A stretch of DNA of 64,000 nt, from contig NC_084836.1 in the NCBI RefSeq assembly GCF_033115175.1, positions 68,371,297 to 68,435,296 of the forward strand, in the 5' to 3' direction. The position numbers were made by a program, and so were the translations under genes. Shown one piece after another: positions 1-10,681 of the stretch (position 1 is its first letter; every line of letters begins with the position of its first letter). The notes beneath the pieces were generated by a model. The model saw only the letters and a program-made list of their open reading frames with translations. It was not told the DNA's origin and did no database searches. Origin of the DNA: Lepus europaeus (lineage: Eukaryota; Chordata; Mammalia; Lagomorpha; Leporidae).

Positions 1-1039
1 ACCCCCTGGCCTGGGGTCTCCCTGGTCAAGCCCACTCTGCCCTGCCCCCAGCATTCGCTCCTGCATCTGGGGATGTAGGTCAGTGAGAGTGGGTGGGTGA
101 GGACGCACAGAGAACAGAGGCTCATCCTGACATGACACTCCGCAGGGCAGCAGTGACAACACTTAAACCTGAAAACTGCCTGAAAATAGACTGTGTCTAT
201 GACATTATGCAAATAATATGCAAAGTCAAGAAGCCCTCTGTCTATTTCTAGCGAACCCAATGTGGCCCCGGTGGAAGCAGCGTGTTCCAAAAGTCGCCCA
301 CCCAGCTTGATGGTGGCACAGCCAGCCCCAGGAGACTGAGCTCAAGACGTGCACCCCAGGGCCTGGCATCTGGGCAAGAGGCCTTTGCCATGTCTCTGGC
401 GGCCGATTGCAGTATCAATGAGGATATGGAGAAAGCAAGCCATCTTCCTCCAGGGTTGTTGGGGGGTGGGCTACAGAGGCCTCGGTGGGGGAAGGGGCTC
501 CTGCCCCTGGGCCATCTTCACCCCTCTCCAGCATAACACCCACCACCCCCAGACCCCTTCCTTGTAGAAGTGGGAAAACTGGAGCCTTATTGGAGCTTAG
601 GGTCCCCCAGGGAATCAGAGCAAAGCATAGGGTGCAGTGGATAGTCTTCCAAAGCAACGAGGATCTGAGGCTGTAACACAGGACATGCAGGCCTGCCCAG
701 GATTCGTCTAATCCATCCCGCGTAGTGTGCCGGGACCTCCCCTCTTGGGGAGGCAATTTTCTCACCACCCCCTCCCTACTCTCCACCCACAGCATGGACA
801 CCAGGCTGAGGACGAGGGGCCCGTGTCTGGCAGGTGCAGGTGCAGGAGGGATACTACCTTTGTGGGATGCTAGGGGGCGCCCCTGTTAACATCCCTAAAC
901 CCCGGTCCTAGGCGGAGGGGTGTTGGTTGTGCAGGACCCCAGGCACCCAGTGTGGGAGGCCACAGACCCACACCGACTGGCAGGCTGCAGCGAGCAGGCC
1001 AGGTGGCCAGATAAAAGGGCTTGGGGCCCCCTCCCGGGG
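1..1039. other. Non-coding flank beyond ACVRL1
   Basis: No exon or SINE was recognised. An AT-rich patch at 165-250 stands out from its GC-rich surroundings and carries two octamer-like sites (207-214 and 218-225). A C-rich stretch lies at 530-560. Confidence 0.5.
207..225 (+). promoter_or_regulatory. Tandem octamer (POU-type) sites
   Basis: A perfect octamer ATGCAAAT at 207-214 is followed by ATGCAAAG at 218-225, 11 bp apart (about one helical turn) and on the same strand. POU-factor binding is inferred from the motif only. Confidence 0.4.
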
Positions 1040-1560
1040 ATCCCCTAAGGGCGCGCATCTAATATAAACGCAGAATTTCCGGGCTGGGCAGGCCCCGGAC
1101 AAGGGCTCCTCCCGGGTCTTTCAATACCCACACGTCTCGGCATGTCCCCGCCCCCAGCCTCCGGGGCAGAGGGCGGGTGGCGAGGGGCTTTCTGAGCGCA
1201 GACGCCAAGGAGGGCGCCCAGGCGTGGGAATCTTCCCACCGCGGGGGTGGGGACCGACTCTGGACAAGGTGGGAGTCTCTACTGGAGGAAGCAACTGCGG
1301 AGGACCGGCCCCGGCCGCCGGCGCGCCGACTCAGACAGCTCTCGCTAGGTGTGGCTTTCGGGGGGACACAGCTCCTGCGCACGCACGGTCGGCGGGGCCG
1401 GCTGTCCCCACCCTGCCGGGAAAGACCCGCCGACCCCGCCAGGCAGGCAGGCGGCCAGCAGAGGGCGCCGGGGCGAGCTGGCTGCTCCCTGCAGGGTCGG
1501 AGCGGAGCCTTGGGGGCGCCCCAGGGGACCCCAGCCGGGGCTGCAGCGGAGGCCCACGCC
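1040..1560. other. CpG-rich segment downstream of ACVRL1
   Basis: A GC- and CpG-rich stretch follows an AATATAAAC string (about 1060-1069). On the plus strand a strong donor-like CAG-GTAAGAAG sits at 1647-1657. An open frame crosses the segment but has no ATG where it opens, and its composition alone explains its length. It could be a small CpG island or an unannotated transcript start. Confidence 0.35.
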
Positions 1561-1587
1561 TGGGAGGAGCTGGGGATTCAACCACGG

Positions 1588-1593
1588 TTTATT
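1588..1593 (-). terminator. ACVRL1: Candidate poly(A) signal AATAAA
   Basis: The minus strand reads CCTCAATAAACCGTGG, about 1.79 kb after the ACVRL1 stop. It coincides with the tail of a MIR element lying in the gene's orientation. No clear GU-rich element was identified downstream. Confidence 0.4.
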
Positions 1594-1650
1594 GAGGACC
1601 TACTAGGTGCTGGGCGCGTGGTAGATGCTGCCACATACGGTATCTCCAGG
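1588..1650 (-). mobile_element. MIR SINE fragment
   Basis: TATTGAGGACCTACTAGGTG on the plus strand is the reverse complement of the conserved MIR tail (catagtaggtgctcaataaa type). Only the 3' part is recognisable. Confidence 0.55.
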
Positions 1651-3380
1651 TAAGAAGGGATTTCCACCCTTCGTGCAGGCCAGGCGTCAGGCGGCTGCTG
1701 CTTCTCCCCACCCCTCGCTGTCACTCCACCTCCTGCCTCACGCCTCCTTTTCGGGATTTTCCGGTTTGGGAGAGCTGCTGCCTTCAGTCTCTGGCTGTGG
1801 CGTCTCAAGGGGGAGTTTGCCCCCAATTCCTTCAGGAGGGAGCCGGATTGCTGGCCTGGGCAGGTCCCCCCGGGGGCGGGAGGCCCTGCAGGAGTGCTCT
1901 GAGAACCCAGCAGCTGACCCAACTCCACCGCCTGCTTTCGCCCAGTCTCACTTCCTGGTTCCCCTCTGGCCTTGCACAATGCTGGGAGCCAGGCGTGGGA
2001 AAGTGCCAAGCTGGCCTGAGTGTATGGAGGGGGGAGAGGGGAAGTCGTCTTTGCCCCCACCCCACCAAGAGTTGCTCGCCGTCAGGCTAGGTGTTCCCAA
2101 GCTCTGGGCTGCCCTTGTCCCCAGCCTGAGCCCCACCCCCACCCCTTACACTTTCTCAAGCTCCACCTCCTTCCAGTCCATCCACCTGCTCAGTACGTGG
2201 ATTTAATGCCTTGCCATTTTCCACTGAGTTCTCCCAAGACATATACCCTCTGGGGCCTGGGCCCTGTCCCATAGGAAGTAGGTACTTGGTGTAAAAAGCT
2301 GGAGTCAAATTTCTTTTGAGCCTTGAAGTCCCAGAGGAAACCACCCCTAGCCCTGGGGCCCAGAAGACCAAGGAGAAGGGGGCGGGGGCTGGTTCTGCAG
2401 CTTGCAGAGCTAGACCAGGAGGCGCCGCAGACACTTCTGGAATAAAGTCCTTTGCAAACCCCCCCAACCCCCCCAACCCCCCCCCCCCTTGTCTTGAGGT
2501 CCAACAGCCAGGAACTGGGGCCTAAGGTGCACATGACACTGATGACCGTCCACTCAGACACAGACTGACATTTCAAAGAAAATCAGTGGAGCAAGCGGCC
2601 AGGATGAGACCTGGGCCCCGGACTCCCAGCTCAGCCTCTCCGCCAGGGTGGGCCCTGGTGTCCTCTTGGTTCCCCTGCAGGTGCTGTGGGCCTCCCTCCT
2701 CTGACCCATGCCTGTCCACTGGCCCTCCCACTGCCTCAGCAGGACCCCTGGGGTTTTGAATGCCCTAAGAAGTCACCATGGATGGGGTGGTGGGGAGTGG
2801 GAGGGGTAGGGCGCTGGCCCCGGCTGCCTGGGAGAGCTGGCATTCTCGCCTAGCCAGGGTCTTATCTGGGAGACAGAGAGCCAGGAGCTGGGCTCAAAAC
2901 CCACGGAGACAAACCCACGGGCTCTGGGTATCTGGGGCTTGTGCCAGAGTCTGGGCTCTGGCAGGGGCGTGTGTCTGCAGAGAGCTGGACAGGGCCCCTG
3001 TGCCACCGTGGTGCCTGGGGTGGGAAAGGCAGGGGGTCCACAAGTGCAGGCCTGGCCGCCTGGCTCCGGTCCTTTGGGAGGGATGGGGGTACCCCCCACT
3101 GGCACAGGGGTGGGAAGAGAGCCTGGCGTCATTGCCTGGCGTCAGGGAGCTGGCTGCTTAGAGCAGGCCAGACGGCGGGGCATCGGATTTCAGCCCGGCT
3201 GTAATTTTGGCTGGATGGGCTGGGGGCCCGAGCTGGGCGGGGCGCAGCTGCCCCACAGAGGGGGGAGCCCCTCGCCAGCTCTCACTTTCAACGCCACCTG
3301 TACCCAGCCGGTCGGGCCACCATCCACGGCCTCCCGGCCCCACGCCTGCAGGCAGAGGGGAGACGGCGCCCGCCCCGAGT

Positions 3381-3515
3381 CTAGTGGATCGCTTTCGGCT
3401 TCTCCAGGCTGTTGCTGAGCTTCTGCAGGGTTTTCTTGATGCGCAGCGCGGTGAGGCGGGCCGAGGGGTTGGGGTACCAGCACTCTCGCATCATCTGTAC
3501 CACTCCTGACAGCAC
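3381..3515 (-). CDS. ACVRL1: ACVRL1 exon 10: end of kinase domain and stop
   Basis: The coding part is 135 nt (residues 460-503 plus TAG at 3383-3381). It encodes [17 protein letters not shown] and [14 protein letters not shown], the last kinase helices, and ends EKPKAIH (human EKPKVIQ as I recall). The acceptor is CCCCAG. The exon continues into the 3' UTR. Confidence 0.95.
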   Translation of the reverse strand: MLSGVVQMMRECWYPNPSARLTALRIKKTLQKLSNSLEKPKAIH

Positions 3516-4739
<1,224 letters not shown>

Positions 4740-4744
4740 TTAAC

Positions 4745-4960
4745 GGATATACATTCTGCTGTTCATTTCGCACTTCCCATATGCCAGGCATCGCAGGTGC
4801 CTTCCCGTCGTTATCCCTAGTCCTCACAGCAGCCCAACGAGGCGCCTACTGCTGTGACCCCCATTTCACAGATGAAGAAACTGATACTGAGCCCTAGGGA
4901 ACACAATGGAGTGGCGGCAAAGTCAAAAGACTCTCATCAGCTTCCTAGGCCAGATCTTGA
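4745..4960 (-). mobile_element. MIR SINE in ACVRL1 intron 8
   Basis: The plus strand reads GCCAGGCATCGCAGG, then CCTCACAGCAGCCC, then CCATTTCACAGATGAAGAAAC, the reverse complement of the MIR core. Being shared by all mammals, it is an ancient insertion. Confidence 0.75.
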
Positions 4961-4964
4961 TCCG

Positions 4965-5057
4965 GTCTTTAAAAAAAGAAAAATATGTATTTGAAAGGCA
5001 GAGGTACAGAGCCAGAGGAGGAGGGGAGGGAGGGATGGGAGGAGGGAGACAGGCTGG
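4965..5057 (-). mobile_element. C-type SINE tail fragment
   Basis: TTTGAAAGGCAGAGGTACAG is the usual start of a minus-oriented C-type SINE, but its CT block is degraded and the head is missing. It abuts the next SINE. Confidence 0.5.
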
Positions 5058-5314
5058 GGCTATGGTGTATCCCATATGGGCGCCAGTTCGAGTCCTGGCT
5101 GTTCCACTTCTGATCCAGCTCTCTACTAAGGCCTGGGAAAGCAGTGGAAGATGGACCAAGTCCTTGGGCCCCTGTACCAGAAGAAGCTCCTGGCTCCTAG
5201 CTCTGGATCAGTGCAGCTCCAGCCATTGTGACCATCTGGGGAGTGAACCAGTGGATGGAAGACCTCTCTTTCTGCCTCTCTGTAACTCTTCCTTTCAAAT
5301 AAATAAATCTTTAA
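5058..5314 (+). mobile_element. C-type SINE, 5' truncated
   Basis: The element starts within the head (ATGGTGTATCCCATATGGGC), keeps the B-box-like GTTCGAGTCC, and ends TTTCAAATAAATAAATCTTTAA. It forms the left arm of an inverted pair with the next element. Confidence 0.85.
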
Positions 5315-5578
5315 GAGAGAGAGAGAGAGAGAGAATCTTCCATCTACTGGTTCACTCCCCAAATGGCCACAACAGCCAGGACTGGAACTCCATCCAAGGT
5401 TGCCACGTAGGTGGCAGGAGCCCAAGCGCTTGGGCCATCCTCCGCTGCTTTCCCAGGTGCAGTAGCAGGGAGCTGCATCAGAAGTGGAGCAGCCGGGACT
5501 TGAACCATTCATTGCCCGTACAAGATGCCGGCGTGAGAGGTGGCCAGCTGAAGCCACTGGGCCCCAACACCAGCCCCT
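5315..5578 (-). mobile_element. C-type SINE
   Basis: It starts with a GA run (the reverse of the CT block) and runs through GAATCTTCCATCTACTGGTT to CACCAGCCCC. It is directly adjacent to, and inverted relative to, the 5058-5314 copy. Confidence 0.85.
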
Positions 5579-5639
5579 CCAGTCTTTTCACAGCTACGCA
5601 GGCCCTGGGCCCTGCCTGCAGACCTGGACCACCACAAGT

Positions 5640-5850
5640 GCCTGGTCCTAATAGCACCTGGTGTTGTTTACTGAGCACTTCCTGGGTGCCTGGCCCTGTC
5701 CTGGGTGCTCTCCGTTAAATCCTCGCACGGTCAATGTCACGCTATCAGCTCCATCTGACACACCAAAAAAGTAAGACCGAGGCAGTTGAGCAACCTAAGA
5801 TGAACAGGTGGTAACAGACACAGCCAGAGTCTGACAGCAATGCCCATACT
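5640..5850 (-). mobile_element. MIR SINE
   Basis: TTTACTGAGCACTTCCTGGG followed by a degraded CTCTCCGTTAAATCCTCGCA and AGAGTCTGACAGCAATGCCC matches a minus-oriented MIR. A C-run follows at 5871-5882. Confidence 0.65.
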
Positions 5851-5936
5851 CCTGACACCCCCCCAACCTCCCCCCCCCCCCCGGCTGGTGGACTGCTGGA
5901 TGAGGACTGGATCAAGCACAAAAAATAACTAAAAAT

Positions 5937-6180
5937 GGTTGGATGCCTGCAACCACTGGGGCTGGGCTGGGCTGAAGCAGGAGCCCAGAAGTCCATCCAG
6001 GCCTCCTGTGTGGATGGCAGGGACCCGACCACTTGAGCCATTGCTGCTGTCTCTCAAGGCACACGCTAGCAGGAGGCTGGGTTTGCGAGCGGGGCTGGGA
6101 CTCAAACCCAAGCAGCCCAGTACGGGACGTGGGTGTCCCAAGTGGCCACTTAACAGCCGTGTCACATGCCAATAGGTCCA
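5937..6180 (-). mobile_element. Old C-type SINE
   Basis: It is diverged but recognisable from GGCAGGGACCCGACCACTTG and GGGACTCAAACCCAAGCAGC to CCACTTAACAGCCGTGTCAC. The A-tail and CT block are lost. Confidence 0.65.
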
Positions 6181-6424
6181 AAGAGCATCCCCCAGCCCCA
6201 GGGCCAGCACGCCCTCCGCTGAGCCACGCGCCAGCAGCGCTCCCTCCCATGTCACCCCCAGTGCGCAGTCCTCGGTGACAGTTTTCTGACCGTGGTGCCC
6301 CCCAACCCATCTTGCTTCCCAGCCTGAGGCCGGGGGCCCCGGGGCCACGCAGGCCACAACCTCAGGAGGGCCTTGGCCAGCTGCTTGCCCCCGTGGCTGG
6401 CTTCCAGGCCGGCCCCTCGCAGCC

Positions 6425-6535
6425 CGAGCCCTAATCAGCGCTGCCCGGAGGCCTGAGCGTGTCTAATGAGCCTTTAATCAGAGCCGGGGCTGACACCAGA
6501 TTACAGTGTTTATAATGCGCGCTGACAGCTCTTCC
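6425..6535. promoter_or_regulatory. Candidate conserved element, ACVRL1 intron 8
   Basis: This single-copy island between SINEs has four TAAT/ATTA words (CTAATCA, TCTAATGAG, TTTAATCAG, GATTACAG) within about 90 bp of GC-rich DNA. Homeodomain binding and conservation are inferred, not shown. Confidence 0.35.
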
Positions 6536-7076
6536 CTGCCAGCCCAGAGCCTGCACACAGCCTCCGACCCAGCCCTCCCCTCCTGCCTGCAGCCTGCTGG
6601 GGGGAGGGGAGGTGGGGCTTGGCTTCTTCCAGGTGCTCCCTCCTGCTGACCACAGCCCACGCTGGGCAGGTCGTGCCCTGAGTCTGGAGGAACTGAGCCC
6701 CCGAATCAGGGTCTCCAGGAGGGGTTGGTGGCCAGCATGGGCAGATGTGCGCCAGTACAGGGCTCCGCTTGTGTCCTTAGGATCGTCCCCAGTCTGCCAG
6801 GCCGCCCACAGCCTTCACCTTGGATGCACCAGCCCCAGACGACCCCCGTCCCCCATCTTCCGTCCAGTCCACAGCTGGGCAGGCACCGACCACAGGGTTC
6901 ACCAGGGCAGGTCCTGCATCTGCGCCCATACCCAAGAGATCGAGAGGCCCTGCAGCAACCCACAGGAACAAAGAGGCAGCAGAAAGCAGGCGGAGCAGGC
7001 ACCATAACAGCCTGCATTCCTGTGGATGAGGAAAGTAAGGGCCAGAGAGGCACAGAGACGCAGTGATAAAGAGCAA
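6536..7076. other. Single-copy part of ACVRL1 intron 8
   Basis: GC-rich DNA with no repeat or exon recognised. The open frames across it lack family resemblance. Confidence 0.6.
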
Positions 7077-7077
7077 T

Positions 7078-7400
7078 GGCCCCTGGTGCTGTGGCGTAGC
7101 GGGTAAAGCCGCCGCCTGCAATGTCGGCATCCCATATGGGCACCGGTTCAAATCCTGGCTGCTCCACTTCCAATCCAGCTCCCTGCTAATGCTCCTGGGA
7201 AAGCAGTGGAGGATGGCCCAAGTGCTTGGGCCCCTGCACCCATGTGGGAGACCCAGAAGAAGCTTCTGGCTCCTGGCTTCAGCCTGGCTCAGCCCTGGTC
7301 ATTGCAGACATTTGGGGAGTGAACCAGCAGGGGGAAGATTCTCTCTCTCTCTGTAACTCCGTCTTTCAGATAAATAAATAAACCTAAAAAAAAAAAAAAA
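7078..7400 (+). mobile_element. C-type SINE, full length
   Basis: The head CTGGTGCTGTGGCGTAGCGG, the B-box-like GGTTCAAATCC, a CT block and the tail AAATAAATAAACC with a poly(A) are all present. Confidence 0.92.
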
Positions 7401-7402
7401 GT

Positions 7403-7525
7403 GCTGGCCCCAGAGTCAGACTGCCTGTTCTCAGACCCTGCTGCTGTCTGGAGTCAGCTGTAATTGTGTTCCTCAGTCTGCTCGTCCATCAGATGGGCAT
7501 AATACTATGTCCAGCACTTATCCTG
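7403..7525 (+). mobile_element. MIR SINE
   Basis: CCAGAGTCAGACTGCCTG, GTGTTCCTCAGTCTGC and CATCAGATGGGCATAATACT follow the MIR consensus in sense order. Confidence 0.7.
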
Positions 7526-7529
7526 CTAC

Positions 7530-7735
7530 AGCAATAATGGCCATGGATATTTGCCTCTAAGCACTGCTCTGAGTATTTGGATTACCTCAAAAACCAGAAG
7601 CTGCTTTTAAGTCTCATTTCTCAAGTGAGGAAAGTGAAACACAGACAGGCTAAGTTGCCTGCCCACCGTCCATCACAGCGCACTCAGGACCCAGGCAGTG
7701 TGCTCCCAAGCCCACTCTTAACCACAAAGCCGTAA
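7530..7735 (-). mobile_element. MIR SINE
   Basis: TCTAAGCACTGCTCTGAG, TCTCAAGTGAGGAAAGTGAA and GGCTAAGTTGCCTGCCCACC are the reverse complement of MIR. Together with the preceding copy it forms an old inverted pair. Confidence 0.65.
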
Positions 7736-7837
7736 CCACCTCCCTGCCAACACAGGAGGAGGAAGACACGCGAATACCTGTAGCACTTATAGCAAGGCAT
7801 CTGGTGCAATTTAAGCTCCATAAATGTTAGCTTGCTA

Positions 7838-8224
<387 letters not shown>

Positions 8225-8294
8225 TCACAGGGCCCACATGGTCCCTGGAGTTGGGGGGTCCAGGGCTGCAGGCCATATTTGGGTGGGAGAGTCA

Positions 8295-9115
<821 letters not shown>

Positions 9116-9379
9116 TCACACCCCGAGCACTCAGAGCCCCTCAGCTTGGCTGCTACACTGGTGACATCCCCGCCACACTGCATCCAGACCCAGTCCCGGC
9201 TGCAGGCCACCCCTAGCTGCCTCTCGTTCCACCCCTGCACCCACAGAAGCACCAGGTCCTGGCCCCTCTCCAAGCCACTCCCCTGCCCAGCACAATCTCA
9301 ACCTGACCCAGGCCCGGCCCCACCCTGCCTGCCCGGGGCCTCACCCCTCCAGGCTCATGGAAACCCTCTCCCAACTCAC

Positions 9380-9479
9380 CCACACACTCCACCAGGGCCA
9401 CCTGCCGTGCCACTGTCCTCTGCACCAGGAAGGGGAGCCCCGAGCCACTGCCCGTGGTGCAATTGCTGTCCACAAGGTC
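9380..9479 (-). CDS. ACVRL1: ACVRL1 exon 5: GS domain
   Basis: This 100-nt exon (residues 176-209) carries the glycine/serine box TTGSGSG (183-189), the segment phosphorylated by the type II receptor, followed by LPFLVQRTVARQ. Q201 is the position whose change to Asp makes human ALK1 constitutively active. The donor is GTGAGT and the next codon is split after one base. Confidence 0.96.
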
Positions 9480-9609
9480 CTGGGGGCACCAAGGGACCAC
9501 TGAGAGGCCGCCCACCCCCAGCAGCAGCCCCCTTCTCTGGGAGTCATTGCCCGCCCCCCGCCCTGGGTCCCAGCGTCCTCTCAGCCCCCCGCCCCCCCCA
9601 TGCCCATAC

Positions 9610-9818
9610 CCCCAGCATGCTGTCCCCTTGCTCGGATGTCTTCAGGATGAGGCTGGACTCGCCCAGGTCGCTGTACAGACCCCGCTGCTTCTCCTGCCTC
9701 CGCCGCATGCGCCACAGGCCCAGGGCGCCCAGAGCCAGCAGGACCAGCAAGGCCATCACGGGGCCCAGGATCAGAGGCAACTGGCCATCGGCTGGGTGCT
9801 CCGGAGGGGTTTGGGTGG
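9610..9818 (-). CDS. ACVRL1: ACVRL1 exon 4: transmembrane segment and juxtamembrane region
   Basis: The exon is 209 nt (residues 106-175), with acceptor CTCCCAG and donor GTATGG. It carries a short stalk, one hydrophobic helix (about 119-141, [18 protein letters not shown] onward) and a basic stop-transfer run [10 protein letters not shown], then the cytoplasmic juxtamembrane part. It is one codon shorter than the human exon, which offsets the extra residue in exon 2. Confidence 0.96.
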
Positions 9819-9974
9819 CTGGGAGAGGGGGACATTGAGGCCCAGCGTCCCCCTTCCCGCCCCCCCCCCCACCTGCGGTAGCCCACTCTGCCTCGCCTCC
9901 ACCCCTCCCTGGCCAGAGCACGGGAAGAAAGCAGGGCGGGCAGAGACAGACAGGGGGCCCTCCCGCAGACCTAC

Positions 9975-10226
9975 CCTCAAGCACCAGGGACACGTTGTGG
10001 TTGCAGTGGGGGCTGTAGCAGCAGTAGTGGCTGACGAAGTCGGTGGGGCGCCCCCTGCAGAGCTCCGGGTGCAGGCTCCCACAGCCGCGGTGCTCCTGGG
10101 GGCGTCTGCCCTCCTCCCGTACCAGCACGACTGTGCACCAGGCCCCCTGGCACGTGGGCCCTCTGCAGTGGGGGTTCTCACACGTGCAGGTCAGCAGCGG
10201 GCCTCGCAAGGGCCGCCCAGGGTCAC
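9975..10226 (-). CDS. ACVRL1: ACVRL1 exon 3: extracellular BMP-binding domain
   Basis: The exon is 252 nt (residues 22-105), flanked by CTCCCAG and donor GTAGGT. It encodes the cysteine-rich three-finger ectodomain that binds BMP9/10. Ten cysteines are visible, ending in the type I receptor signature CC-x4-CN, here CCYSPHCN. Human reads CCDSHLCN as I recall, so the variable middle differs. The NVS near the end is an N-glycosylation site. Confidence 0.96.
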
Positions 10227-10612
10227 CTGGGAGACACACGGGAGGCTCAGCCACCATTCCTGTCCCATCGTCCAACCCCTCAAACAAGCTCGGGACCTTG
10301 GGGCCTGAACTCCATCCTCGGAGCCTCCGAGATCCCAACCTCCCCTCCCAGCTCTCAGGGCCCTCAGCCCCAGCTCTGAGGCTCTCCCGGCCTGGGAGAC
10401 GCCCCCACCCCTGCACCCCAGACTGCGATCAAGCTTTGGACTCAAGGGGAGAACAGAGGAAGACCAGGGCAGAGAGCTTGGCTTGAGCCCCGCTGTCTTC
10501 AGCCTCCAGCCCAGGCTCCGGGGCCTCCCTTCTTCCCAGCCTTTCAAATTCAGCCTGAGCAGCAGCTGAGCCACCCAGGGCCCCATTCCCTGCCTGCTCC
10601 CCAGACACTCAC

Positions 10613-10681
10613 CCTGGGTGAGGCCCAAGGTCATCAGCAGCATCAGAAAACCGCTCCTGGGGGGGTTCAAGGCCATGGTCG
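10613..10681 (-). CDS. ACVRL1: ACVRL1 exon 2: start codon and signal peptide
   Basis: The acceptor is CCCAG before 10681. Five UTR bases (CGACC) precede the ATG at 10676-10674 in a strong Kozak setting (ACCATGG). The exon encodes 21 residues and one base of the next codon: a signal peptide with a basic start (NPPRSG) and a Leu/Met-rich core (FLMLLMTLGL). The coding part is 64 nt against 61 in human, so the signal peptide is one residue longer. It ends CAGG before donor GTGAGT. Confidence 0.95.

Larger units (their letters stand above)
1588..3380 (-). other. ACVRL1: Probable ACVRL1 3' UTR
   Basis: This is single-copy, GC-rich DNA after the stop codon with no coding exon in either strand. Human ACVRL1 has a long 3' UTR (over 2 kb as I recall), so most of this is probably transcribed. 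Two minus-strand poly(A) signals are visible: ATTAAA at about 2199-2204 and AATAAA at 1593-1588. Which is used cannot be told from sequence. A C-rich run at 2459-2488 would be G-rich in the RNA. Confidence 0.5.

Noticed and set aside
1177-1653. 158-aa open frame on the plus strand
   Set aside because: It opens on GTG, not ATG, is CpG-driven, overlaps a MIR at its end and resembles no protein family.
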